This document shows, piece by piece, positions 35,005-47,660 of a DNA stretch of 64,000 bases. This stretch comes from Microseira wollei NIES-4236 (GTDB lineage: Bacteria; Cyanobacteriota; Cyanobacteriia; Cyanobacteriales; Aerosakkonemataceae), in the NCBI RefSeq assembly GCF_020521235.1, contig NZ_BLAY01000010.1, positions 1 to 64,000 of the forward strand, read 5' to 3'. Position 1 is the stretch's first letter. Every line of letters begins with the position of its first letter. Both the position numbers and the translations under genes were made by a program. Under the pieces are notes generated by a model. It was not told the DNA's origin. It made no database searches and saw only the letters and a program-made list of their open reading frames with translations.

Positions 35005-36660
35005 ATGACCTATTGCTTCAATCCAGCTTGCGAAAATCCCCAAAACCCAGAGGTGGTCGAGTTTTGCCTTGCCTGCAACTCGGCGCTGTGGTTGAGAAAC
35101 CGCTATCGAGTCATCCAGGTAATTGAAGAAGGGAACTTTGGGCGCACGTTATTGGGTGAAGATGCAGATAGACTGAGCGATCGCTGCGTCATCAAGCAAC
35201 TTTTTAAATGGCGGAAAGTGCAAGACCAAGCTGAAGCAATGGCAAAGGTAAGCCGCGCTTTTGAGCAAGAAGCCGCTTTACTGCTAAAGTTGGGAACCCA
35301 CCCCCAAATCCCAACGCTATTAGCTTGCTTTGAGCAAGATAGACGCCTTTATATCGTCCAAGAATATATCCAAGGGCAGAATTTGTTAGAAGAATTGTTA
35401 GAGCAAGGGGTATTCAGCGAACAAAAAATCCGGGATTTGTTAAACGATCTGTTACCCGTCCTGAAATTTATTCACGAGCATAATGTAATTCATCGGGATA
35501 TCAAACCGATGAATATTATTCGCCGCCATTGCGACGGCAAATTAGTGCTAATTGACTTTGGACTTGCCAAGCAATTGCATCCAACCGCCTTCGGTAAAAC
35601 CGGATCGAGATACGGCACAGAAGGATATGCACCCATCGAACAAACCCGTGGCAAAGTTTATCCCGCCAGCGACCTTTACAGTTTAGGTATGACCTGCATT
35701 CAGTTACTTGCAGGGGCAGCATTGGCAGAACTTTACGATGCAGAACAAGGAATTTGGATATGGCGAGAATATCTCAGAAACAAAGGAACCGATGTCAGCG
35801 ACCATCTGGGTCAAATATTGGATAAATTAATTAAGGACTCGCTCAAAGAACGCTACCAATCTGCTGCTCTTGTTCTCAAAGACCTGGAAGACAGCATCCC
35901 CAGATGGCGATGCGTGCATACCTTCAGCGGACTTGGCAAAATCGAGCAAGTCACCTTTAGTCCCGATGGAGAAACAATCGCCAGTAGCAGCGATGATAAA
36001 ACTTTAAAAATCTGGCATTTAAGCAGCCGTCAGTTAGTACAATCGGTAAGCTCCCAGTCGCAAGCGGTCAAATTCGCCGTTATCAGTGCCGACGGAAAAA
36101 CCCTCGCCTCCGGGACTGGCGATAGCAAGATTTCCATCTGGAATACAGTAACTGAACAACTGCTGCATACCCTAGACGCAGGTGCGGGTGCAGTTCACCA
36201 AGTCGCGTTTAGTCCAGACGGAGAAACCCTAGTTAGCGGTAACTCTGATAGTACGGTTAAGCTTTGGCATCCAGGTACGGGGAAACTGCTAGATACCATA
36301 CGCGGACATTCTGGGGCAGTTTTTGCCGTCGCCCTGAGTCCGGATGGCAAGATTTTAGCTAGCGGCGGCGCAGACAAGACGATTAGAATTTGGCATTTGG
36401 GTAGTGGGGTACTGTTGCACGTCCTGACTCAACATTCAGCAGCAGTTAATGCCCTCTGTATCAGCCCAGATGGTGAGATGCTAGTCAGTGGTAGCGCAGA
36501 TTGCCAGATTGTGGTTTGGCATCCCGGTAGCGGCAAGCTGATGGATATTCTCTGGGGACATAAAGGGTCAGTTCGTTCGGTGGCGTTTAGTCCAGATGGA
36601 CATGCGCTTGCCAGCGGTAGCGACGACAGGACAATCAAACTTTGGCGCTGCGCGGGGTAA
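35005..36660 (+). CDS. Ser/Thr protein kinase with WD40 domain
   Basis: The 551-residue protein has an N-terminal four-Cys zinc-ribbon-like element (CFNPACENP and CLACNS, Cys 4, 9, 21, 24). A Hanks-type kinase domain (about 33-290) follows with VIKQLFKW (ATP-binding Lys), HRDIKPMNII (catalytic loop) and IDFGLAKQL (DFG). At least six WD40 blades (about 300-551) end in LKIWHL, ISIWNT, VKLWHP, IRIWHL, IVVWHP and IKLWRC. The organisation is common in multicellular cyanobacteria. There is no transmembrane helix. Targets are unknown. Confidence 0.92.
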   Translation: MTYCFNPACENPQNPEVVEFCLACNSALWLRNRYRVIQVIEEGNFGRTLLGEDADRLSDRCVIKQLFKWRKVQDQAEAMAKVSRAFEQEAALLLKLGTHPQIPTLLACFEQDRRLYIVQEYIQGQNLLEELLEQGVFSEQKIRDLLNDLLPVLKFIHEHNVIHRDIKPMNIIRRHCDGKLVLIDFGLAKQLHPTAFGKTGSRYGTEGYAPIEQTRGKVYPASDLYSLGMTCIQLLAGAALAELYDAEQGIWIWREYLRNKGTDVSDHLGQILDKLIKDSLKERYQSAALVLKDLEDSIPRWRCVHTFSGLGKIEQVTFSPDGETIASSSDDKTLKIWHLSSRQLVQSVSSQSQAVKFAVISADGKTLASGTGDSKISIWNTVTEQLLHTLDAGAGAVHQVAFSPDGETLVSGNSDSTVKLWHPGTGKLLDTIRGHSGAVFAVALSPDGKILASGGADKTIRIWHLGSGVLLHVLTQHSAAVNALCISPDGEMLVSGSADCQIVVWHPGSGKLMDILWGHKGSVRSVAFSPDGHALASGSDDRTIKLWRCAG

Positions 36661-36696
36661 TCGGCGATCGGAAAGAATCCACCAACGCTGCGATCG

Positions 36697-36730
36697 GAAA
36701 AGGGGGAAAGGGGGAAAGGGGGAAAGGGGC
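36697..36730. repeat. GGGGGAAA tandem repeat
   Basis: Four tandem copies of an AAAGGGGG octamer lie just after the kinase stop. The remainder of the gap to psaC is not repeat-rich. Confidence 0.75.
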
Positions 36731-36865
36731 CCACAACTTGGTAGACTGACCCATTATCCTCGTTCTCCGGGCTCCTGCCTGGGAACGCCATCCCCCCAAA
36801 TTGTCAAGTTCTTTAAAGTTTTGCAGACTTTTGCACGAGTAATTTAAGCCACTGCGGTAAACTAA

Positions 36866-37192
<327 letters not shown>

Positions 37193-37219
37193 GCGAGTCC
37201 AGCGTCAGCAGTCACTGGG

Positions 37220-37285
37220 GGCGAAGCATGGCGGCAATTAAACTCTGCTGCGATTGCTAGGGTCTTTTTTCCGCAATGCTTCGCC
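37220..37285. repeat. inverted repeat downstream of psaC
   Basis: GGCGAAGCATGGCGG (37220-37234) pairs with CCGCAATGCTTCGCC (37271-37285) with a 36-base loop. It may act in termination or mRNA stability for psaC. The rest of the 37193-37488 gap has a GGTAATGGGTCAT array (about 37300-37330). Confidence 0.5.
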
Positions 37286-37488
37286 TTTACACAATTAATT
37301 GGTAATGGGTCATGGGTCATTGGTAATGGTGAGAATTTCCCTAAGTCCTCCCTCTTCCTCTGTATTTTTGCTCAGCCGCCCCGATTTCAGTTGTGTTATC
37401 CTACCTTGGCAAGCTGGTTGTTAGTTCTGGAGTGAAGGACTAAGAACCAATAAATCATCACTAATAGCTAGGCAGGAGACTTCGCTAA

Positions 37489-39384
37489 ATGTGCGGAATC
37501 GTTGGCTATATCGGCACCCAATCGGCAAGCGAAATTTTGCTTTCTGGGTTAGAGAAACTGGAATACCGGGGCTATGATTCCGCCGGAATCGCCACGGTGT
37601 GGGAAGGTGAAGTTCATTGCGTCCGTGCTAAGGGAAAACTCGATAACCTGCGCGATAAACTAGCAGGGATGGAAAATCCAGCCTCTGTCGGCATCGGACA
37701 CACGCGCTGGGCTACCCACGGTAAACCAGAAGAGTATAATGCCCATCCCCACATGGATACGGCAATGCGCGTGGCGGTGGTGCAAAATGGCATTGTGGAA
37801 AATTATCGCGAGTTGCGGGAAGAATTAAAGCAACGAGGACACAAGTTTCGTTCGGATACGGATACGGAAGTTATACCCCACTTAATTGCTGAATTTTTGG
37901 CTAAAATTAAACTTGCGGATGCCCATCACCCTTCACCGCTACTAGAAGCAGTCCGACAAGCTGTACATAAACTAGAGGGGGCATTTGCAATCGCAGTCGT
38001 CAGCGCCGACTACCCCGATGAAATCGTTGCCGTCAGGCAACAAGCGCCCCTCGTGGTGGGATTTGGTCAAGGGGAATTTTTCTGCGCTTCGGATACGCCG
38101 GCGATCGTCACCCATACCCGCGCCGTACTACCCTTGGAAAATGGGGAAATGGCGCTGCTAACCCATTTGGGAGTAGAAATTTACAACTTTGCAGGCACTC
38201 GCCTCAAAAAAACCCCCAAGTTACTTTCTTTGAACCCAATTTTGGTGGAAAAACAGGGATTCCGCCACTTTATGGTCAAAGAAATTTACGAACAACCCGC
38301 CGTGGTACGGGCTTGCTTAGAAGCATACATTAATCCAGATTGGAATGCCGCAACCAAAGAACTACCCATCAATCTAAAACTGGCAGAATCTCTGTACGAA
38401 AATTTAGAACAAATTGAAATCGTCGCCTGCGGTACGTCTTGGCACGCCGGATTAGTTGGAAAATACCTGTTAGAACAGTTAGCCGGAATTCCCACCTCGG
38501 TGCAATATGCGTCGGAATACCGCTACGCACCCCCGCCTTTGACTCCCAATACCCTCACCATCGGCATTACCCAATCGGGAGAAACTGCCGATACTCTAGC
38601 CGCGTTGGCGATGGATAAGCAACGTCGGGCGGAAAAAGGCGGTAAATTTGAGTCAAGGTTGTTGGGAATTACCAATCGTCCCGAAAGTTCCTTGGCGGGA
38701 ATTGTCCCCAATCTGATCGATACCCACGCGGGGATTGAAATTGGGGTAGCCGCGACTAAATCTTTTGTCGCCCAATTAATGGCATTTTACTGTTTGGCGT
38801 TGGATTTGGCCTATCGGCGTCAGACGCTGCCCCTATCAAGAATAGAAGAAATACTTGCCGGATTGCACATGCTACCGGCGCAGATTGAAATGCTGTTGGG
38901 TAATCTTGAAAAGTACCTCGAAGAGTTAGCCCACGATTTTACCGAAACCCAAGATTTTATTTTCGTGGGACGGGGAATTAATTTCCCGATTGCGTTGGAA
39001 GGAGCGCTGAAATTGAAGGAAATTAGCTATATTCATGCGGAAGGATATGCCGCTGGGGAGATGAAACACGGCCCAATTGCGCTGTTAGATTCTAAAGTGC
39101 CAGTTGTAGCGATCGCAGTCAAAGGTAGCGTCTACGAAAAAGTCCTCTCTAACGCCCAAGAAGCAAAGGCGCGAGATTCCAGATTGATTGGGGTGACTCA
39201 AATCAACGACACCGAAGCGGCGGAAATCTTTAATGACTTGTTACCTGTCCCGCCAGTTGATGAGTTACTTTCCCCGATTGTCACCGTGATTCCGCTGCAA
39301 TTATTGGCGTATCATATCGCCGCCCGTCGCGGGTTGGATGTGGATCAGCCCCGGAATTTGGCAAAATCGGTGACGGTGGAGTAA
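37489..39384 (+). CDS. glmS: glucosamine-6-phosphate synthase (isomerising)
   Basis: The 631-residue enzyme makes glucosamine-6-phosphate from fructose-6-phosphate and glutamine, the entry step to UDP-GlcNAc, peptidoglycan and lipopolysaccharide. The N-terminal class II glutaminase has the nucleophile Cys2 (MCGIVGYIG) and GIGHTRWATHG. Two SIS sugar-isomerase domains follow (CGTSWHAGLVGKYLLEQLAG and GRGINFPIALEGALKLKEIS). The C-terminus DQPRNLAKSVTVE is the standard end. A GGCAGGAG ribosome-binding site precedes the ATG. There is no sign of a glmS ribozyme. Confidence 0.98.
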   Translation: MCGIVGYIGTQSASEILLSGLEKLEYRGYDSAGIATVWEGEVHCVRAKGKLDNLRDKLAGMENPASVGIGHTRWATHGKPEEYNAHPHMDTAMRVAVVQNGIVENYRELREELKQRGHKFRSDTDTEVIPHLIAEFLAKIKLADAHHPSPLLEAVRQAVHKLEGAFAIAVVSADYPDEIVAVRQQAPLVVGFGQGEFFCASDTPAIVTHTRAVLPLENGEMALLTHLGVEIYNFAGTRLKKTPKLLSLNPILVEKQGFRHFMVKEIYEQPAVVRACLEAYINPDWNAATKELPINLKLAESLYENLEQIEIVACGTSWHAGLVGKYLLEQLAGIPTSVQYASEYRYAPPPLTPNTLTIGITQSGETADTLAALAMDKQRRAEKGGKFESRLLGITNRPESSLAGIVPNLIDTHAGIEIGVAATKSFVAQLMAFYCLALDLAYRRQTLPLSRIEEILAGLHMLPAQIEMLLGNLEKYLEELAHDFTETQDFIFVGRGINFPIALEGALKLKEISYIHAEGYAAGEMKHGPIALLDSKVPVVAIAVKGSVYEKVLSNAQEAKARDSRLIGVTQINDTEAAEIFNDLLPVPPVDELLSPIVTVIPLQLLAYHIAARRGLDVDQPRNLAKSVTVE

Positions 39385-39409
39385 GCGAAAAGGGGATTTT
39401 TAGCAGAAG

Positions 39410-39468
39410 TAGGGGCACGGCATCCTGAATTCGTTGTGCCAATATATATTTTTGATGCCGTGCCCCTA
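39410..39468. repeat. inverted repeat TAGGGGCACGGCATC
   Basis: TAGGGGCACGGCATC and GATGCCGTGCCCCTA flank a 29-base loop just after glmS. The related GGGACACGGCAT motif also appears near 31290, 61687 and 61966. Confidence 0.7.
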
Positions 39469-39487
39469 TTACAGCGGATTGCTTTTC

Positions 39488-39573
39488 GTGTGAGGTACAG
39501 CCCTTCGGCTTCGTTTGTCAAGCGCGCAGCAAAAATGGCAGCGCGCTTGACAAACTCTCGGTGTACCTCATAC
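39488..39573. repeat. hairpin with GTTTGTCAAGCGCGC stem
   Basis: An outer imperfect stem (GTGTGAGGTACA / TGTACCTCATAC) and a perfect inner stem (TTTGTCAAGCGCGC at 39514-39527 with its inverse at 39541-39554) form an 86-base hairpin. It has no coding content. The stretch from 39575 to 39849 shows nothing recognisable. Confidence 0.65.
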
Positions 39574-39849
39574 GGCTGCAATCGGCTGTAAAACATTGGT
39601 TTTTGCGAGGTTGTTTATACTGGGGGACTTCTGCCGACATTTTTGTCACCCAGTAGATGCACATAACTGCGAAAAGTGCGATCGCTACCTGAATTTGGCA
39701 TCAGACTTGTGCGCGCTAGCTTTGGGTTGCTTAACTCAGTAATTATACTGAATCCGCTTCTACAACAACCTACTCGCTCTTGCAGCGGATTTACAAGCGA
39801 ATCAGACTTTTGGCGGATTTGCAATTCCGTAATCTTACTGAAAAAATAA

Positions 39850-39956
39850 CAGGACTTACGCAAAGAAACAAAGGGCGCTCCGAAAAATCCTTGGGAAAGG
39901 GAACCAGAGATCGACGTAGAAACCGGGTTTCTGGCAACGCCCTGGCGTAAGTCCTG
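39850..39956. mobile_element. MITE-like element, GGACTTACGC family, copy 2
   Basis: The 107-bp element is bounded by CAGGACTTACGC and GCGTAAGTCCTG. Its interior contains an AAACCGGGTTTCT motif and GATCGACGTAG. Confidence 0.7.
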
Positions 39957-40084
39957 AATAAGTTATCAATGAATAATTATTATATGAGGAAAACACGTAA
40001 AAAACCGGATTGATGCGTCAGTACTTTCACGACTTGGAAAAAAATTGAATAAAAATTGATTCGCGGTTTCGCTGAAGAATCATG

Positions 40085-40090
40085 TATAAT
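40085..40090 (+). promoter_or_regulatory. possible -10 box upstream of queD
   Basis: TATAAT lies 135 bases upstream of the queD ATG in an AT-rich stretch. No good -35 box stands at 17 bases, so this is a weak call. Confidence 0.3.
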
Positions 40091-40224
40091 CCAAGTAAAA
40101 ATAGCTAAACAAAATCTACTAAAGGTTAACCAAGAAGCTGGCGCTACGCTATAAATACTGATAAATCAACGGATAAGTCCAGATGTTTAAGGTTTCAAAC
40201 ACAAGAATATAAACTTAAAAAAAT

Positions 40225-40614
40225 ATGCCACGCTGGAAACTGGTGACTGAATTTTCTATTGATAGCGCCCACTATATCAACGACTACAAAGGCCCTTGCG
40301 GTAGGTTACACGGTCATACCTACCGCATCAAAATTGAGGCAACTGCCAATCAACTTTACTCGTCGGAATTCGTTCCCCACAAGGTGATGGTGGCGGATTT
40401 TAGGACGTTGCGCTGGGCGAAGCAGGATGTGACCAAAGGGGGATTGGATCACTGCGTTTTGAATGAGGTGCTACCGCCCGAATACGAGACGACGGCAGAG
40501 ATGATTGCCCAGTATATTTACGACAAGACGAAGAAGCTTCTACCGTCAGGGGTAAAGCTGAAAGTTGCTGTATCTGAAACGCCGAGTAGTTGGGTGGAAT
40601 ATGAGGATGATTAA
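40225..40614 (+). CDS. queD: 6-carboxytetrahydropterin synthase (QueD/PTPS family)
   Basis: The 129-residue protein belongs to the PTPS/QueD family. Zinc ligands are His in IDSAHYI and both His of LHGHTYRI, and the catalytic Cys is in GPCGRLHGH. The C-terminal VAVSETPSSWVEYE contains the substrate-anchoring Glu. The likely reaction converts dihydroneopterin triphosphate to 6-carboxytetrahydropterin for queuosine synthesis; a pterin-making role is the alternative. No queuosine genes or preQ1 riboswitch are visible nearby. Confidence 0.88.
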   Translation: MPRWKLVTEFSIDSAHYINDYKGPCGRLHGHTYRIKIEATANQLYSSEFVPHKVMVADFRTLRWAKQDVTKGGLDHCVLNEVLPPEYETTAEMIAQYIYDKTKKLLPSGVKLKVAVSETPSSWVEYEDD

Positions 40615-40990
40615 GTTATAGATAGTGCTAATTGCTAATTGCTAATTGCTAATTGCTAAGTTGATAATATAGCATTTTTTCTGACATTAGCCCCTGGTTA
40701 GAGTAGGGGCGAGTTTAACATTGTGACAATTACCCATTACCCCAGTCAGAAACCTGGTTTCAGAGTTAATTTCTCCCTGTCAAACGCCAGATTTTTCCGT
40801 TCACCTTTGTTTCTTTGCTCAGAAACCTGGTTTCAGAGTTAATTTGTCCCTGTCAAACGCCAGATTTTTCCGTTCACCTTTGTTTCTTTGCTCAGAAACC
40901 CGGTTTCTTCGCCGATTTCTCCCTGTCAAACGCCAGATTTTTCAGATCACCTTTGTTTCTTTTCAGTTTGGATGTAACTAGCAACTTGAG
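40615..40990. repeat. repeat-filled gap with 73-bp tandem repeat
   Basis: After a GCTAATT array (about 40627-40658), a 73-bp unit starting CAGAAACC is repeated three times (40747-40819, 40820-40892, 40893 to about 40966). The third copy is more diverged. The right end (40974-40995) is GTAACTAGCAACTTGAGTTA, the terminal repeat of the CAAGTTGCTAG family, whose left end I cannot find here. The unit is the inverse of the tandem repeat inside the copy at 27837. Confidence 0.7.
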
Positions 40991-42028
40991 TTAATTAGGT
41001 GAATTTACTACCCCATTAAAATACTCAGGACTCTCAGCAACTTGCTCGTTGATGGGGTCTTTTGAGGGTAACAAAAGTTCTGAACGGAAGGAATGGCGGA
41101 TATGAGAATTGAGATACCGCATTTGTAGGAGTTGCCACTCCTGCCACATTTCGTAGCGAGTTTCGGCGAGTTGTTTAGCTAGGGTTGGCAGGTTTTTGGT
41201 GGTTTCAGAATCTAAGGCATCTGCGAGAAATTCGGCTAAAACGAAGCTGTCTTGAATTTGCCCCAGTATTTCTTGAATGCTCTTGATATCTTCGATAAAA
41301 TCTGTATAATTCGGGCTATAGAAGTCGGTAAATAGTTCCATTTGATAGCGCACGCGCTTGGTTTCTTTCCGCAAGTCGTGCAGAACTTCTCCGTGGATTG
41401 CGATTTGTTCTTCTACCGCTTCGTGACTTAAATTTTTCATGGGTTTAATTTCTGTTTCCTCAGCTTGAGTTCCCACCAACCAAGCTTGATGAAGTAACAA
41501 ATCGCTGACTGAGGGTAAGAGTAAATCTGGCAATACTTCCTGAATTGGCATCTGAGCCATTGCCTGATATTTTGGCGACTCCAACCACGCTTTCAAAGAT
41601 TGTTTAAATTGCTTATAACTTTTGTGGTGGAGGGTTTCCCGTACCTGTTCTAAAACCTTTTCCCGCCGTTTCTCTAGGTAAGCCAAAGCTTTTTCCAAAA
41701 CTTTCTGTTCTTCGCGGGGCAAATTGGGTTTATAGCGCTTTTCCAGTGCTTCTTTTAATACATCTAAATCCCGCAGTTTCCCCAAAGTCCGAGCAATTTT
41801 ACCAATCTGTTTTTCTGGCGCCGACTCAGGCAGATCTAATGCGGGTGCAAAACCCGTGACCGCCGATCGCAGGCGACGCATCCCGACGCGTATTTGGTGC
41901 AAGGCTTCGGGATCGCGGTCTTCTAGAACATCGGCTTCGTGCTTGAGAATTTTTTTCAGGTGTTTCTCGATTCCGAGGTAAGCCCAGTCTCCAAGGGTTT
42001 TCGCCGTTGATGTCGTTGGTAATTTCAT
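40991..42028 (-). CDS. CHAD domain protein
   Basis: The 345-residue helical protein contains a CHAD domain with its conserved His and basic residues: DPEALHQIRVGMRRLRSAVT near residue 40, LGKLRDLDVLKEAL near 90, and LRKETKRVRYQMELF near 220. CHAD domains bind inorganic polyphosphate, so localisation to polyphosphate granules is likely by family knowledge. The stop codon lies in the terminal repeat of the neighbouring element. The gap to carB contains a GGGTAAT array (about 42035-42068). Confidence 0.88.
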   Translation of the reverse strand: MKLPTTSTAKTLGDWAYLGIEKHLKKILKHEADVLEDRDPEALHQIRVGMRRLRSAVTGFAPALDLPESAPEKQIGKIARTLGKLRDLDVLKEALEKRYKPNLPREEQKVLEKALAYLEKRREKVLEQVRETLHHKSYKQFKQSLKAWLESPKYQAMAQMPIQEVLPDLLLPSVSDLLLHQAWLVGTQAEETEIKPMKNLSHEAVEEQIAIHGEVLHDLRKETKRVRYQMELFTDFYSPNYTDFIEDIKSIQEILGQIQDSFVLAEFLADALDSETTKNLPTLAKQLAETRYEMWQEWQLLQMRYLNSHIRHSFRSELLLPSKDPINEQVAESPEYFNGVVNSPN

Positions 42029-42149
42029 AAGAAATTCGTATTGGGTAATGGGTAATGGGTAATGGGGGAATGGGACCTGGGTGAGGCAGATTTGGCAGAA
42101 ATATCTTCCCCATCTTCCCCATCTTCCCTATTACCCATTACCTATTACA

Positions 42150-45533
<3,384 letters not shown>

Positions 45534-45559
45534 ATTTGTTTCTATAACACTGACAGTAT

Positions 45560-45608
45560 TTGAACCCAGACCATTGTAAGCTTGCTGTGCGTGAGTTGGT
45601 CTGCGTTT
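45560..45608 (-). terminator. long hairpin at end of duplicated unit A
   Basis: AACCCAGACCA at 45563-45573 pairs with the inverse TGGTCTGCGTT at 45597-45607, with a loop of about 23 bases. The duplicate at 47672-47716 pairs perfectly (AACCCAGACC / GGTCTGGGTT). It may end the leftward precursor transcript; terminator activity is inferred. Confidence 0.45.
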
Positions 45609-45610
45609 AA

Positions 45611-46940
45611 CAAATTTCACGGAATTCCCCATCCGTCACTTGCGGTGGGGATGGATAGCAACCAAAAAATAAACTGAGCGATCGCGAATCCACAGAATCT
45701 CCGCTATTATGTTATCACCAACTGCTGATGATGATAAATGCTCAAGGCGTATAAATACCGCATTTACCCCGATCGAGACTTTGCAAGTATCCCTTGCAAA
45801 GTCTTTTGGGTGCTGTCGTTGGTACTGGAATTACGCCCTTTCTTTGTGCCAAGAAACCTATAAGGTTACAGGAAAAGGATTGTCACGAGGGTATATTCAA
45901 GGACTGTTGCCCGGTCTCAAAAAAGAATATCCTTGGCTAACAGATGCTTATTCTCAATGCTTACAGGTTGTGGCGCTAAACCTATCCACTGCCTACAAAA
46001 ACTTTTTCGACAAGAGGTCGGGATTACCTAACTTCAAATCAAAGCACGGTCGGCAGTCTATTAGTTATCCCCAGAATGTTTCCTTTGACGGTGATTACAT
46101 CAAGCTGCCAAAGATTGGTTTAGTGTATTGCCGTCGTCATCGGGACTTTTCTGGGACAATCAAAACAGTTACTGTCTCTAAAAATCCAGATGGTAAACAT
46201 TATGTCTCTGTTTTAGTGGATGACTCAAAAGAGTTACCTAAGACAAGGGAGGGTAAGGCAATTGGGATTGACGTAGGATTAACCCATTTTGCTATTACAA
46301 GCGAAGGTTCCAAGTTTGATAATCCTCGTTATTTTGCCAAGCACCAAAGGAATCTCAAGCGTCTTCAACAAAGCTTATGCCGTAAACAAAAGGGAAGTCA
46401 AAATAGAGCCAAGACTAGATTAAAGGTTGCCTTGGTACACTCTAAAATCAATAGATGCCGTGAAGACTTTCTACACAAGCTATCTCGCAGGATAGTCAAC
46501 GAAAACCAAGTGATTGCTGTAGAAAATCTTAATATCAAAGGCATGGTCAAAAACCACAATCTTGCTAAGGCGATTAGCGATGTGGGCTGGGGAATGTTTA
46601 CCACAATGCTCAAATACAAGGCAGAATCAGAGGGGAAAATTTACATTGAAATTGATAGGTTTTTCCCATCTTCTAAGACTTGTAGTGTCTGTCTAAACAA
46701 AGTGGGTAGTTTATCTCTCGATGTTAGAAGTTGGACTTGTAAGCATTGTTCTACCACCCATGACCGTGACATAAATGCGGCTGTCAACATCAAAAATGAA
46801 GCCCTGGGAATATTGTCGTTAGGAACTAGCGATACTGCCCTTGGAGGGGATGTAAGTCGGACTGGCAAAATTTCGGTTTTGTTGGACGCTATCCCCGTTG
46901 AATAGGGAAGCCCCATCCGCCATGCGGTGGGGTAGTTCAC
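45611..46940 (+). mobile_element. TnpB-only IS200/IS605-type element (canonical lineage)
   Basis: Comparison with the uninterrupted duplicate at 47661 places the insertion between GTTTAA and TCTGAGTTTT. The left edge is 45611, or 45621 if the TTCAC at 45616-45620 is the target. Both ends carry the same hairpin, CCCCATCCG paired with CGGTGGGG (45627-45650 and 46911-46932), as expected for this family. Only tnpB is present. Confidence 0.85.
45738..46905 (+). pseudogene. tnpB: TnpB, canonical RuvC and zinc finger, frameshifted near N-terminus
   Basis: The natural start is ATG 45738, reading MLKAYKYRIYP. Then the frame shifts at a run of four C (about 45765-45770) and continues as IETLQVSLAKSFGCCRWYWN in the +1 phase to the stop at 46905. 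One C fewer would restore a normal TnpB of about 388 residues. The body has RuvC-I (AIGIDVGLTHFAI), RuvC-II (VIAVENLNIKGM, catalytic Glu present), a CxxC...CxxC zinc finger (CSVCLNK, CKHC) and RuvC-III (DRDINAAVNI). So it is the canonical lineage, unlike the TnpB in htpX. Sequencing error is possible at the homopolymer. Confidence 0.8.
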
Positions 46941-47055
46941 TCTGAGTTTTATCAGTTTTGAGCGCAAAAGCAGGACGACTTGTCGAGTCGCCCTGGCTTT
47001 GCCATATATGCTAGCTAAGCTTTACCAGTAAATTGGTCCGGGATCGCATCCTGTT

Positions 47056-47436
47056 TCAGACCAACATTGGGTAATAATATCCGCCTTCTTCGCCTATAGC
47101 GTCTGTGCTTGCACACCCACCGTCTTCACATAAAGCGTCTGTGATGCCGCCCTCTTCGCCTATAGCTTCTGTGCTTGCACACCCACCACCGTCTTCACAT
47201 AGAGCTTTTGTGATGCCGCCCTCTTCACCTAAAGCTTTAGTCGTGATGGGAGGATCGATGGGAATCGGTTTGGGCCAAGGCTTAGGCCAACAACCACCTT
47301 CTTCACCAATAGCCCGAGTTGTGGCAATTGATAGCCCCCCTCCCACTTGTGCCGCTTCCTCGTGGGTGAGTTGCTCTGCAAAATCTAAGTCGATCGCTTC
47401 TAATTCGGCCGGATCCAAATCAAACGGATGACGCAT
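47056..47436 (-). CDS. plesiocin-like graspetide precursor, six core repeats
   Basis: The 126-residue peptide has an acidic leader (MRHPFDLDPAELEAIDLDF to QVGGG, about 34 residues) ending in Gly-Gly. Six core repeats of the pattern [TIS]TxAxxE[ED]GG follow: TTRAIGEEGG, TTKALGEEGG, ITKALCEDGG, STEAIGEEGG, ITDALCEDGG and STDAIGEEGG. A Pro/Lys-rich spacer (CWPKPWPKPIPIDPP) separates the first two. TTxxxxEE is the signature of plesiocin-type graspetides, in which an ATP-grasp ligase links Thr to Glu by ester bonds in hairpin-like bicycles. No such ligase is in the window. A TAGGAGAG ribosome-binding site precedes the ATG. Confidence 0.8.
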   Translation of the reverse strand: MRHPFDLDPAELEAIDLDFAEQLTHEEAAQVGGGLSIATTRAIGEEGGCWPKPWPKPIPIDPPITTKALGEEGGITKALCEDGGGCASTEAIGEEGGITDALCEDGGCASTDAIGEEGGYYYPMLV

Positions 47437-47660
47437 AAAACTCTCCTAATTTATAGGAACGAATTAATTAATCGCTGCGCGAGCCGAGGTTTCAACCTTG
47501 GTTGTATCGCTTTAAATATAAACGAGCCTACCAGGGGATAGTTGTCATTTTGGCAAGTATTAAATTTGCATCTGATATCTTGTATGTTTGGGTTTAAGTC
47601 TAGTTAATATTATCTTGATTACATGGCTAATAGCTGGCTTTAAAACTAGCTCTTAGCCGC

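Larger units (their letters stand above)
45552..47658 (-). repeat. duplicated graspetide unit, copy A (interrupted by IS)
   Basis: The unit contains, left to right, a long hairpin, a TnpB element, a short hairpin (GACGACTTGTCGAGTCG), precursor gene A, and its upstream region. It ends in CTAGCTCTTAGCC. Copy B at 47661-48346 has the same order without the TnpB element and is about 85-90% alike by eye in the non-coding parts. Confidence 0.75.

Noticed and set aside
37193-37488. glmS ribozyme or other riboswitch before glmS
   Set aside because: No ribozyme core is visible. The gap holds a psaC-downstream inverted repeat and a GGTAATGGGTCAT array.
39345-39863. Two leftward frames after glmS
   Set aside because: One overlaps the end of glmS and a hairpin repeat. 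The other shows no motif and has no start signal.
45534-45632. N-terminal extension of CarB
   Set aside because: The extra 33 codons come from the duplicated intergenic unit and the TnpB element's end. MPRRNDLKK is the family start.
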